Positions 29,855-39,569 of a stretch of DNA of 64,000 nucleotides are shown piece by piece (the stretch's first letter is position 1; the number at the start of each line of letters is the position of its first letter). Source of the DNA: Rhodospirillales bacterium (GTDB lineage Bacteria; Pseudomonadota; Alphaproteobacteria; TMED109); contig JAPPED010000001.1 of the NCBI GenBank assembly GCA_028824295.1, positions 151,209-215,208 on the forward strand. The letters run 5' to 3'. The translations under genes and the position numbers were made by a program. The notes beneath the pieces are model-generated. The model worked only from the letters and a program-made list of their open reading frames with translations. It was not told the origin of the DNA and did not search any database.

Positions 29855-30466
29855 ATGCGTTACCTATGTCTCTTTGCGCTCGCGCTGGTACTTGCCACAA
29901 CGGTCCCGGAAACTGCGACGGCCCAAACCGCCGCGTCTGGAAGCGAAACCATCGATCTTCGCCGCGAGAGCATGGCGGCGATGTGGCAGCGCCTTGATCG
30001 GCTGTCCGCACTGATCACGGAATCTCGGGCCGATGTCAGTGCGACCGGGGAACAGATCATCGTTCAGCCGGAACAGATGTCGCCCACGGAAGTCTACGCA
30101 TTGGTCCACGGGACTGAGCCTTCCACCGATGCTCGCGATATCTCAGACCTCCTGGATCATGTGCGGACTCTCTGGCCGTCCAGCACCAACCGCGGGTGGC
30201 ACGGGGCAACCCGGGCGGAACCGGTCATCTGGGTACTACCCGGAGTCTTTCAGCGGTACTTCGACGACACGATCAACGCTTCCGTCTCGCTGGTCGAGGC
30301 CCTGTCCAGTGATGACGGTCCCGCCGCACAGCGCTCCGTTTGTGAGCTAAGCCGCACATGCGGCCGCTGCCACTCGATCTTCCGGCGGGTTACCCACGGC
30401 GATCTCAAGGTGGAAGGCAACGGATGGACCGGCAATTACGCCGCCTGCCGAGGGGTCACGTTCTGA
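29855..30466 (+). CDS. Cytochrome c'-like periplasmic haem protein
   Basis: The 203-aa product has a signal peptide (MRYLCLFALALVLATTVPETATAQ) and a helical body ending in RTCGRCHSIFRR, a CxxCH haem site at residues 169-173 near the C-terminus, as in cytochrome c'/c556. A downstream Cys (AACRG) and one just upstream (SVCEL) could form a disulfide. The tail after the haem site is about 30 residues, longer than usual. Its maturation would use the Ccm system encoded at 49617-52310. The ATG at 29855 is preferred over an upstream GTG (29825) because it starts the signal peptide. Confidence 0.8.
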   Translation: MRYLCLFALALVLATTVPETATAQTAASGSETIDLRRESMAAMWQRLDRLSALITESRADVSATGEQIIVQPEQMSPTEVYALVHGTEPSTDARDISDLLDHVRTLWPSSTNRGWHGATRAEPVIWVLPGVFQRYFDDTINASVSLVEALSSDDGPAAQRSVCELSRTCGRCHSIFRRVTHGDLKVEGNGWTGNYAACRGVTF

Positions 30467-30482
30467 TTGACGCCGCCGGGCA

Positions 30483-30506
30483 GCGACGACCGCAGACGGC
30501 CGTCGC
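30483..30506. terminator. Hairpin between convergent genes
   Basis: GCGACG-A-CCG, loop CAGA, CGG-C-CGTCGC (30483-30506) forms a nine-pair stem with one mismatch, midway between the stop of the cytochrome c' gene (30466) and that of the minus-strand gene at 30524. It could serve as a bidirectional terminator; there is no T-run on either side. Confidence 0.4.
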
Positions 30507-30523
30507 CGAGTCCAGACGGTCCC

Positions 30524-30850
30524 TTAGTGGGCGCCGGTAGCCAACGAGGTTCGACAGCCGGCGAGTGCATCGCGCAGGCGCGATTCGTCGCCGGCGGCGG
30601 CGTAAGCACGCGCCGCCCGCCTGCCCTTTTCGATCTCGGGATCCACGAGGCTCGCATCGAGCTGCAGTTCGCCGATCCGTGTGCGCAACGCGGACATCAG
30701 CGCCACCGCAGCCCCTGAGTCGCTGGCCTCCGATGCGACTTCGGACACGCCCGCACACCAGGCAAGGTGTGCCGCATGTGCAGCAGTTTCCACCGCAGTC
30801 GCCAAACCCGGGGCGGTCATGAGAACCGTCCCCAGCACGGCACCGGCCAA
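30524..30850 (-). CDS. Small exported protein of unknown function
   Basis: I do not recognise a family. The frame encodes a hydrophobic start (LAGAVLGTVLMTAPGLATAV) ending in a likely signal cleavage site, then an Ala-rich, mostly helical domain with two Cys (HLAWCAGV and ALAGCRTS) that could pair. A TTG at 30850 with CGGCGGG upstream is a plausible start. The only ATG in frame is at 30952, which would overlap the dehalogenase gene by 47 bases and is less likely. It lies downstream of the dehalogenase gene, behind a hairpin. Confidence 0.5.
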   Translation of the reverse strand: MAGAVLGTVLMTAPGLATAVETAAHAAHLAWCAGVSEVASEASDSGAAVALMSALRTRIGELQLDASLVDPEIEKGRRAARAYAAAGDESRLRDALAGCRTSLATGAH

Positions 30851-30884
30851 GTGACGATACCCGCCGTTTGGCCCGGCTCCGCGC

Positions 30885-30906
30885 GGCTGCCGAATTTCCG
30901 GCAGCC
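30885..30906 (-). terminator. Hairpin directly behind the dehalogenase stop
   Basis: GGCTGCCG and CGGCAGCC form a perfect 8-bp stem around a 6-base AT-rich loop. The first stem base on the minus strand is the last base of the dehalogenase stop codon. No T-run follows. It probably ends or stabilises the SDR-crotonase-dehalogenase transcript. Confidence 0.45.
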
Positions 30907-31799
30907 TACGGGAGCTTGTCAAACCAGTCCTGAAGCGCATGGCCGATCTCATGGGGAGAATCCTCCTGGATGAAATGGCTGCCCTTGACCGTCACTTCCG
31001 TCTGGTTCCTCCAGGTACGGCAGAACTCGCGTTGGGGTCCCACCAAGATGGCGCCGGGTTCTGCATTCACGAAGAGCTTCGGGAAATCCGTCTTCGGCAG
31101 CCAGTCTGCGTACTCCTCGACGATTGCGCAGACATCGGCGGGTGTGCCGCCGACCGGAATCTCGCGCGGCCAGGTGAGCGTCGGACGGCGTGACTCGCCT
31201 GGCTGGACGAAGGGACGGCGGTAAACCGCCATTTCCGCGTCGGACATCTTTCGCAGCACGGAACCGGGCAACACACGCTCGACAAACAGGTTGCGGTCCA
31301 GAATGAGCTCCTCCCCCTTCGGCGAGCGGAAGCCCTGAAAGATTCCCCGCGAAGCTTCGGGCCACTCGTCCCAGTCCACGGTACGGACGATCGCCTCCAT
31401 GTAGGCGATACCGCGAACGGCCCCGGGATACCGGGCCGCCCAGTGGAAGCCGAGTGCCGAGCCCCAGTCATGCACCACGAGCGTGAGGCGACCACCGATA
31501 CCCAACGCCTCGATGAAGCCGTCCACGTACTTACGGTGATCCCGAAATCGGTAGGTGCCCGGCCCGGTCTCTGGCAGCGGATCCGAATCCCCCATCCCGA
31601 CTAGGTCCGGCGCCAGGCACCGTGCCCGATCTGACAGGTGCGGGACGATGTTTCTCCAAAGGTAGGCAGACGTGGGGTTCCCGTGCAGGAACAGGACCGG
31701 ATCACCGCTTCCTTCGTCGACGTACGCCAGTTCCAGATCCGCAACCTTGATGCGCTTCTTGGGCAGTTCCTTGCTGGCAATCTCGTTCACAGCAGCCAT
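30906..31799 (-). CDS. Haloalkane dehalogenase (LinB/DhaA, HLD-II type)
   Basis: Alpha/beta hydrolase of 297 aa that would hydrolyse carbon-halogen bonds. All five functional residues are present at LinB numbering plus three: Asn41 in HGNPTSAYLW and Trp112 (halide binding), nucleophile Asp111 in VVHDWGSALG, catalytic acid Glu135 in AYMEAIV, and base His275 in GSHFIQEDSP. That makes it an HLD-II enzyme rather than an epoxide hydrolase, whose second residue would not be Asn/Trp. The ATG at 31799 is chosen over the long upstream frame. It is seven bases behind the crotonase gene. The natural substrate is unknown. Confidence 0.93.
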   Translation of the reverse strand: MAAVNEIASKELPKKRIKVADLELAYVDEGSGDPVLFLHGNPTSAYLWRNIVPHLSDRARCLAPDLVGMGDSDPLPETGPGTYRFRDHRKYVDGFIEALGIGGRLTLVVHDWGSALGFHWAARYPGAVRGIAYMEAIVRTVDWDEWPEASRGIFQGFRSPKGEELILDRNLFVERVLPGSVLRKMSDAEMAVYRRPFVQPGESRRPTLTWPREIPVGGTPADVCAIVEEYADWLPKTDFPKLFVNAEPGAILVGPQREFCRTWRNQTEVTVKGSHFIQEDSPHEIGHALQDWFDKLP

Positions 31800-31806
31800 G
31801 GATCCG

Positions 31807-32604
31807 TCAGCCTCCGACAAACGCGGGCGCTCGCTTTTCGGCAAACGCCGAAACGCCCTCAATGCCGTCAGGACTCTGGACCGCCCGGGAAATTTCGCGC
31901 GATTCCGCATCCATCTGACTTTCAAGTGTCCCGCCGGCCGAAGCCAGCAAGAGACGCTTGACTGCCCCGTACGCCTCGGTGGGACCGGTCGCCAGATGCT
32001 CGACCTCCCGAGCCACCTCTGCATCGAGCCGGGCGTCATCGCAGACACGGTCGATCATGTTCATCGCCAATGCCTCTTCAGCCGTAAAGCGACGATTCGT
32101 CAACATGAGCTCGCGCGCCCGTCGAAGCCCCACGAGCCGAGGCAGGAAGTACGTCGAGCTCCCGTCGGGAGACAATCCGGCAGCGGTATAGGCCAGGGAG
32201 AACTTCACTGAGCGGGCTGCGAACACCAGGTCGCAACTCATCGCCAGCGACAGTCCGCCGCCCGCGGCAGTTCCCTGAATCTTGCATACGACCGGTGCTG
32301 CCATGCGGTTGAAGTGGGAAATTGCGCCATGGAGATAGGTGGTCATTCGGAGAATTTCCGTTCCTAGCTCAGAGCGCTGCTCACGGAAACTGACGAAATG
32401 CTTGAGGTCACCGCCGGCGCAGAACATGGGCCCCCGAGCCTCCAGCAGCAGCACCCTGACCTGCGGATCGCCCGCCGCCGCCACGGCCGCGTCGTACAAC
32501 TCCTTCGTGGTATCGAGATCCAGAGCGTTTGCCTCGTCAGGCCGGTTCAGCATGATGTGGCCAACCGCACCCTCTCTCTCGTACAAGACTTTACGGTCTC
32601 CCAT
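31807..32604 (-). CDS. Enoyl-CoA hydratase/isomerase family (PaaG-like)
   Basis: Crotonase-fold protein of 265 aa. The oxyanion-hole segments are FCAGGDLKHF and GTAAGGGLSLAMSCDLVFA. The first hydratase Glu is replaced (GGGLS) and the second position is Asp147 in LSPDGSSTYFLPRLVG. This is the arrangement of PaaG-type isomerases rather than true hydratases. It therefore more likely isomerises a double bond or ring-opens an acyl-CoA. ATG at 32604 is chosen by family length; the frame is open further upstream. It is between an SDR gene (58 bases upstream) and the dehalogenase gene. Confidence 0.88.
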   Translation of the reverse strand: MGDRKVLYEREGAVGHIMLNRPDEANALDLDTTKELYDAAVAAAGDPQVRVLLLEARGPMFCAGGDLKHFVSFREQRSELGTEILRMTTYLHGAISHFNRMAAPVVCKIQGTAAGGGLSLAMSCDLVFAARSVKFSLAYTAAGLSPDGSSTYFLPRLVGLRRARELMLTNRRFTAEEALAMNMIDRVCDDARLDAEVAREVEHLATGPTEAYGAVKRLLLASAGGTLESQMDAESREISRAVQSPDGIEGVSAFAEKRAPAFVGG

Positions 32605-32662
32605 ATTCCTGATTCCTCTTGTGAATGAACATGAAGCGACAGCGGGGTGGATGCGCACCAAC

Positions 32663-33403
32663 CTACCAAGGCTCGGCCCAGGGTCGCAGGTCGAACTCGA
32701 AACTCCACGCGCTCCGGGGCTGCTTATGCACTGACCAGTAAACCTCCGCAATGTCCTCCGGGTCCAGCACATTGGGCTTCAATGGACGGGTCTCGAGCAG
32801 GTCCTGGCGGTGCTCGCGAATGAATGCCGTGTCGATGGGCCCATCGATCACTGGATGCGCCACGTGGATTCCCTGCGGACCAAGTTCCCGCGCCATGGAC
32901 TGCGCCAGCGCCCGCAATGCAAATTTGGCACCGGCAAATGCCGCAAAGCCGCTGCCGCCGCGTAGCGAAGCGGTCGCTCCAGTGAAGAAAATGCTTCCCG
33001 ACCGGCGAGGCACCATGTGACGCGCGGCTTCGCGACCTGTCAGAAACCCTGCGTACGCGGCCAGTTCCCAGATCTTTCGGTAGACGCGGCCGGTTGTCTC
33101 GACGATCGGGTATTGGACATTGGGCCCAATATTGAACACCACCACCGAGAGCGGTCCGATGTCGCGCTCGACATCTGCGAACAACGTGACCACCTGATCC
33201 TCGATTCGAGGGTCGAGCGCGAACGGATGAACGGCCAGGTCCTCCGAGCGCATCCGCTCCACCAGACCAGTCAGCCGAACCAGCTTCCGCCGAGTCACGA
33301 CGGCCGTGTAGCCGCCGCGTGCAAAGCGGGTTGCCACCGCGCCGCCGGTGGCGTCGCCGGCACCTACCACCAGAATCACTTCCCGAGCATCAGCTCGAAT
33401 CAT
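32663..33403 (-). CDS. SDR-fold protein lacking the catalytic Ser and Tyr
   Basis: The 246-aa protein has an SDR Rossmann fold with the nucleotide loop LVVGAGDATGGAVATRFARGG. At the active site the usual Ser-Tyr-xxx-Lys reads Ala143...Phe156-AGA-Lys160 (TGATASLRGG and FAAFAGAKFAL). Two of three catalytic residues are thus missing, while the Lys and dinucleotide loop are kept. The rest (ALRALAQSMARELGPQGIHV) is ordinary. This substitution occurs in a known atypical SDR subgroup. It may bind NADP without classical chemistry. It is the first gene of the three-gene dehalogenase unit. Confidence 0.87.
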   Translation of the reverse strand: MIRADAREVILVVGAGDATGGAVATRFARGGYTAVVTRRKLVRLTGLVERMRSEDLAVHPFALDPRIEDQVVTLFADVERDIGPLSVVVFNIGPNVQYPIVETTGRVYRKIWELAAYAGFLTGREAARHMVPRRSGSIFFTGATASLRGGSGFAAFAGAKFALRALAQSMARELGPQGIHVAHPVIDGPIDTAFIREHRQDLLETRPLKPNVLDPEDIAEVYWSVHKQPRSAWSFEFDLRPWAEPW

Positions 33404-33494
33404 CAATCTGTCTCCAGGCCACAACGTGCAAAGCCGCCTGGCAAGGGTGCCCGTGAAACCCCCTCGTCCGCAACGGTTTATGCTCCTCGGGAAA

Positions 33495-33902
33495 ATGGCC
33501 AATCTGATCCACCCGCGAACCCGCCGGCGGGGCATTGGCGGGCTCCTGGCGGTCATGTTCGCCGGCCTGACTCCTGAAGCCGGCACCGCGGAGACATGGC
33601 CGGTGGAACCGGTGGAGGTGACTCCGCCGCTTTGCAACCGATTTCAGCACAACGGCATGCTTGCATGCACCAACATCGTGGAAGTCGTGGTACGAATTCC
33701 CGATGCCGCCAGCGATCCCGGCTTGGTGAGTTGCGTGCTGTATTCGGAAGAACAGCAGGTGCTCGGCACCGGAGAAGCGATTCTGCGCCCGCCAGAAGGC
33801 AGGCTCTGGGTCGTGCTGCGTGCACGAGCCCGGTTCGGCGTTACCACACTGCATGCCCGGACAGTCTGTACAATCCGGCCTCCCTATTGGGTCCGCGAAT
33901 GA
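33495..33902 (+). CDS. Small secreted protein of unknown function
   Basis: I do not recognise a family. The 135-aa product begins with a twin-basic signal peptide (MANLIHPRTRRRGIGGLLAV, then MFAGLTPEAGTAE). The mature part has four Cys (PLCNRF, LACTNI, VSCVLY and TVCTIR) in a beta-rich sequence, suggesting two disulfides. ATG at 33495 is preferred over the one at 33480, because TCGGGA lies just upstream. It is divergent from the SDR gene and followed by a hairpin before rplU. Confidence 0.6.
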   Translation: MANLIHPRTRRRGIGGLLAVMFAGLTPEAGTAETWPVEPVEVTPPLCNRFQHNGMLACTNIVEVVVRIPDAASDPGLVSCVLYSEEQQVLGTGEAILRPPEGRLWVVLRARARFGVTTLHARTVCTIRPPYWVRE

Positions 33903-33995
33903 AGCAGCCGATCTGGACAGGCTGATTCGGCGACACCTTCACCATTCGGAGGACCGCGAGCGAGGCCGGCCGTGAGTGAGGTCACGCCGAGCGTG

Positions 33996-34014
33996 GGTCG
34001 GCCTTCTGCCGACC
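33996..34014 (+). terminator. Hairpin between the secreted-protein gene and the rplU promoter
   Basis: GGTCGGC, loop CTTCT, GCCGACC is a perfect 7-bp stem, about 95 bases after the stop at 33902 and 28 bases before the rplU promoter. It has no T-run, but its position suits insulation of rplU from upstream transcription. Confidence 0.4.
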
Positions 34015-34041
34015 GGTGCAGATGCCGCCCTCAGCGCTGGT

Positions 34042-34069
34042 TTGACGTCCAGAACAAATGGTGGATACT
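34042..34069 (+). promoter_or_regulatory. Probable rplU promoter
   Basis: TTGACG (34042-34047) and GATACT (34064-34069) are 16 bases apart, matching sigma-70 hexamers at five and four of six positions. They lie about 87 bases before the rplU ATG. The resulting leader of about 80 bases could host autogenous control by L21, though no specific structure is evident. Confidence 0.5.
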
Positions 34070-34155
34070 GCGATCCGTCCAGTGAATCGCCGGCTATGGC
34101 TCAGGCTGATTTCGCTGATTGCTCCGTTCAGTCTCGATGGTTTGGATTGCTGGCC

Positions 34156-34578
34156 ATGCACGCGGTCATTCGTACAGGCGGAAAACAGTACAGAGTTGCC
34201 CCGGGGGACGTGGTCACCGTGGACCGCCTCGTGGACGATGCCGGTGCAACGGTCACGTTCGATGAAGTTCTGATGGTGTCAGACGGCGAACGCTCGATAG
34301 TTGGTACTCCGCTGCTGGAAAACGCCAGTGTTACCGGAACCGTGGCGGAGCAGATGCGCTCACCGCGGGTGATCGTGTTCAAAAAGAAGCGCCGCAAGCA
34401 CCACCGCAAGCGCAATGGACATCGGCAGCGCTTGACGGTCGTCCGCATCACCGATATCAACGTGAACGTGCAAAAGCACGGGGAACCGGCCAAGCCGGAA
34501 GGCGATTCCGCCGCTGCAACCGCGTCCGAGGACGTCGCACCCGCGGCCGGCGATGCGTCCGTCGATAATTCAGAGTAG
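34156..34578 (+). CDS. rplU: Ribosomal protein L21 with extended C-terminus
   Basis: Large-subunit protein that binds 23S rRNA. The 140-aa product starts [20 protein letters not shown] and contains the signature [16 protein letters not shown] near residue 80, followed by LTVVRITDI. The core ends near residue 105. The remaining 35 or so residues are Ala-, Glu- and Asp-rich ([19 protein letters not shown]), an acidic low-complexity tail that E. coli L21 (103 aa) lacks but some alphaproteobacterial L21 have. The ATG at 34156 is fixed by the family start. rpmA follows by 12 bases. Confidence 0.97.
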   Translation: MHAVIRTGGKQYRVAPGDVVTVDRLVDDAGATVTFDEVLMVSDGERSIVGTPLLENASVTGTVAEQMRSPRVIVFKKKRRKHHRKRNGHRQRLTVVRITDINVNVQKHGEPAKPEGDSAAATASEDVAPAAGDASVDNSE

Positions 34579-34590
34579 GGAGCGCGCAGC

Positions 34591-34851
34591 ATGGCCCATA
34601 AGAAAGCAGGCGGATCCTCACGCAACGGCCGGGATTCTGCCGGACGCAGGCTCGGAGTGAAGAAGTACGGTGGCGAACGCGTCCGTGCAGGGAACATCAT
34701 CGTTCGCCAGCGCGGAACTAGGTTCCACCCTGGTGCCGGTGTCGGCATCGGCAAGGACCACACGCTATTCGCCCTGTCCGACGGACAGGTCGTGTTTCGC
34801 ACAAAGAGCGGCGGTCGATCGTACGTCTCGGTCGACGCCGGCACCGCCTGA
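34591..34851 (+). CDS. rpmA: Ribosomal protein L27
   Basis: Large-subunit protein whose N-terminus reaches the peptidyl-transferase centre. The 86-aa product starts [20 protein letters not shown], with no cleavable N-terminal extension, and continues [20 protein letters not shown] and [20 protein letters not shown], all family hallmarks. GGGAG precedes the ATG. It follows rplU in the invariant rplU-rpmA pair. A 267-base spacer separates it from obgE; that spacer shows no gene. Confidence 0.98.
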   Translation: MAHKKAGGSSRNGRDSAGRRLGVKKYGGERVRAGNIIVRQRGTRFHPGAGVGIGKDHTLFALSDGQVVFRTKSGGRSYVSVDAGTA

Positions 34852-34956
34852 GGCACACTCGCCCGACATTGCGGTCGGCGCTGCTGAGCCGCGTCGCACC
34901 ATCTTCGATTCCGGTGTTGCAACGCGCGATTGCGCCCCCGACCTCCCCGTCAGTAA

Positions 34957-37268
<2,312 letters not shown>

Positions 37269-37270
37269 GC

Positions 37271-38569
37271 ATGAATCGAGAGGTTGCACCGGTTCGCGCA
37301 GCGCCCGTCGGGGAGGACACCGTACGCACGATGATGGCCGAGCTGGCCGCAGCGGCCCGTGCTGCTGCCGGAGCCCTGGCCCGTACCTCGACCGAGGCCA
37401 AGAACGATGCCCTCAGGGCAGCCGCGGGTGCCATCCGCCAACGCCGGGAGCACATCCTGGCTGCAAACGCCCGGGATGTTGAAGAAGCGTCCGGGCTCAC
37501 GGACGCCTTGGTCGACCGGCTCCGCCTCGACGACGACCGGGTCGAAGGGATCGCGGCCAGCTTGGAGCAGGTGGCGGCCCTGCCGGATCCGGTGGGGAGC
37601 GAGGCAGCTCGCTGGTTCAACGAAGCGAACGGACTGGATATCGCGCGCGTGCGCGTGCCGCTCGGCGTAATCGGCATCATCTATGAATCGCGTCCGAACG
37701 TGACCGCTGACGCGGGAGCACTCTGTCTGAAGTCGGGGAACGCCGTCATCCTGCGGGGCGGATCGGAGAGCTTCCATTCCAGCAGCGCGCTTGTGGAGGC
37801 GCTTGGCGTGGGTCTGCGAACCGGCGGGATCGACCCGGCCGCCGTCCAGATGGTGCCGACGACGGATCGGGCAGCTGCCGGCCTTCTCATTACCGAATCG
37901 CAATGGATCGACGTGGTGGTGCCGCGGGGCGGACCCTCGTTGATCGAGCGGGTGCAGCGCGAGAGCCGCGTGCCCGTCCTCGCCCACCTGGAAGGTCTGT
38001 GCCACACCTACATTGATCGCGCGGCAGATCCTGTGATGGCTGCGGAAATCGTTCACAACGGCAAGATGCGGCGCACATCGGTGTGCGGAGCGACCGAAAC
38101 GGTGCTATGCCACCGTGACGCTTCCAGTGGGACGCTCGCTCAGGTTGTCGGCCGACTGTTGGACAGTGGCTGCGAAGTACGCGGGGACACGGAAGTCCAG
38201 CGGTTGGATTCCCGCGTTGTGCCGGCCGTCGCTACCGACTGGGATACCGAATACCTGGACGCCATCGTCTCGGTCCGCGTGGTCGACGATCTCGAGGCGG
38301 CGATCGAGCACATCCACCGCCACGGCTCCGACCATACCGACGCGATCGTCACCGCCGACCGGAGAGCGGCCGAGCGCTTCCTGCAGGAAGTGGACAGTGC
38401 AATTGTCCTTCACAACGCCTCGACTCAGTTCGCCGACGGTGGTGAGTTCGGCATGGGGGCCGAGATTGGCATTTCGACGGGCCGGCTCCATGCCCGTGGC
38501 CCGGTGGGATTGGAACAGCTCACCACCTTCAAGTACGTGGTCCGAGGGCAAGGCGGAGTGCGTCCCTGA
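37271..38569 (+). CDS. proA: Gamma-glutamyl phosphate reductase
   Basis: NADPH-dependent second step of proline synthesis. The 432-aa aldehyde-dehydrogenase-fold protein has [48 protein letters not shown] and [11 protein letters not shown]. The catalytic Cys is Cys272 in [13 protein letters not shown], and [19 protein letters not shown] is the C-terminal signature. The ATG at 37271 lies two bases after the proB stop. Its own stop TGA sits inside CTGA, which I interpret as the overlap with a CTG start for nadD. Confidence 0.97.
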   Translation: MNREVAPVRAAPVGEDTVRTMMAELAAAARAAAGALARTSTEAKNDALRAAAGAIRQRREHILAANARDVEEASGLTDALVDRLRLDDDRVEGIAASLEQVAALPDPVGSEAARWFNEANGLDIARVRVPLGVIGIIYESRPNVTADAGALCLKSGNAVILRGGSESFHSSSALVEALGVGLRTGGIDPAAVQMVPTTDRAAAGLLITESQWIDVVVPRGGPSLIERVQRESRVPVLAHLEGLCHTYIDRAADPVMAAEIVHNGKMRRTSVCGATETVLCHRDASSGTLAQVVGRLLDSGCEVRGDTEVQRLDSRVVPAVATDWDTEYLDAIVSVRVVDDLEAAIEHIHRHGSDHTDAIVTADRRAAERFLQEVDSAIVLHNASTQFADGGEFGMGAEIGISTGRLHARGPVGLEQLTTFKYVVRGQGGVRP

Positions 38570-39189
38570 ACAGGAGCGTCTCACTCGCCCGGAGGCGTGG
38601 CCAACGCATTGGGCTCCTCGGCGGTTCCTTCAACCCGGCGCACGCCGGCCATCGCTGGATCAGCACGCAGGCCCTTGCCCGATTGGCGCTCGACGAGGTG
38701 TGGTGGCTGGTTTCCCCTCAGAACCCGCACAAGAAGTCTGAAGGCATGCAGCCCTTCACCGAACGCGTGAAGGCCGCCCGAGAAGTCGCCGACCACCCGC
38801 GGATTCTCGTCAGCGATCTCGAAGACAGGCTGGGTACCATCCGCACCCATGCCACGCTGGCCCGGTTGCGCAGGCGCCTTCCTGGCGCCCGCTTGGTATG
38901 GCTCATGGGAGGGGATCTTCCTGCTTCGATTCACCTTTGGGAGCACTGGCGCCGCATCTTTCGGACGACGGGCATTGCAGTGCTTGCGCGCCCGCCATAT
39001 GCTCGTCCTGCTTTGACGAGCATGGCGTTCAGACGATATCGAATGGCTCGGGTGCGGTCCGCGTTGAGCGTCACGCTGGCCTCGCGACGCCCTCCCGCAT
39101 GGACATACCTGGAGGGACGCAGACATCCCGCCTCCGGTACGGCGCTCCGGGCGCAACGCCGATCTTCCGTGCCGCCCGATCATCCATGA
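38566..39189 (+). CDS. nadD: Nicotinate-nucleotide adenylyltransferase, probable CTG start
   Basis: Makes nicotinate adenine dinucleotide in NAD synthesis. The nucleotidyltransferase motif [16 protein letters not shown] starts near residue 14, [20 protein letters not shown] is the central motif and the C-terminal HPASGTALR is the second nucleotide loop. Between the upstream in-frame stop and a TTG at 38683, which lies after the motif, there is no ATG, GTG or TTG. CTG at 38566 overlaps the proA stop as CTGA, has GGAG seven bases upstream, and gives 207 aa, a normal NadD length. ATT at 38608 is the other possible start. A sequence error is also possible. Confidence 0.88.
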   Translation: MNRSVSLARRRGQRIGLLGGSFNPAHAGHRWISTQALARLALDEVWWLVSPQNPHKKSEGMQPFTERVKAAREVADHPRILVSDLEDRLGTIRTHATLARLRRRLPGARLVWLMGGDLPASIHLWEHWRRIFRTTGIAVLARPPYARPALTSMAFRRYRMARVRSALSVTLASRRPPAWTYLEGRRHPASGTALRAQRRSSVPPDHP

Positions 39190-39566
39190 ATCAACCGGCA
39201 CCCTCACCTGCTTCGCAACCGGGAAGCATTGAGCTGCAAGATCTCATCACCGAGACGCTTCGGGACGGTTCGGCCGAAGACATCGTGAGCATCGATCTGA
39301 CCGGCAAGTCGTCCATCGCCGATTGCATGATCATTGCAAGTGGTCGTTCCACCCGTCATGTTGGGGCCCTTGCCGAACGGCTGTCGCTGGCCCTGAAACA
39401 CTCCGGGGCACCCCGCCTGGCAATCGAAGGCGAGCGCCAGGCTGACTGGGTACTGGTCGACGTGGGCGACGTGATCGTCCACCTTTTCCGCGAGGAAACG
39501 AGACTGTTTTACAACCTGGAGAAGATGTGGAGCGCGCTACCCGCCGACACCGGAACCGGCGCCTGA
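39186..39566 (+). CDS. rsfS: Ribosomal silencing factor RsfS
   Basis: Binds L14 and blocks subunit joining when nutrients are low. The 126-aa product shows DLTGKSSIADCMIIASGRST, HVGALAERLSLALK, RQADWVLVDVGDVIVHLF and ETRLFYNLEKMW, the family's order. The ATG at 39186 overlaps the nadD stop (ATGA). rlmH, which normally follows rsfS, is missing: gpmI starts three bases later. Confidence 0.96.
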   Translation: MNQPAPSPASQPGSIELQDLITETLRDGSAEDIVSIDLTGKSSIADCMIIASGRSTRHVGALAERLSLALKHSGAPRLAIEGERQADWVLVDVGDVIVHLFREETRLFYNLEKMWSALPADTGTGA

Positions 39567-39569
39567 TCC

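Noticed and set aside
30906..31799. Epoxide hydrolase instead of haloalkane dehalogenase
   Set aside because: Asn41 and Trp112, the halide-binding residues, are both present and epoxide-hydrolase Tyr pairs are not evident.
34890..34930. tRNA-like T-loop (TTCGATTCC) after rpmA
   Set aside because: The flanking bases do not form the 5-bp T-stem and no anticodon arm or acceptor stem can be built.
38683..39189. NadD starting at TTG 38683
   Set aside because: That start would delete the essential GGSFNPxHxGH nucleotide-binding motif encoded just upstream in the same frame.
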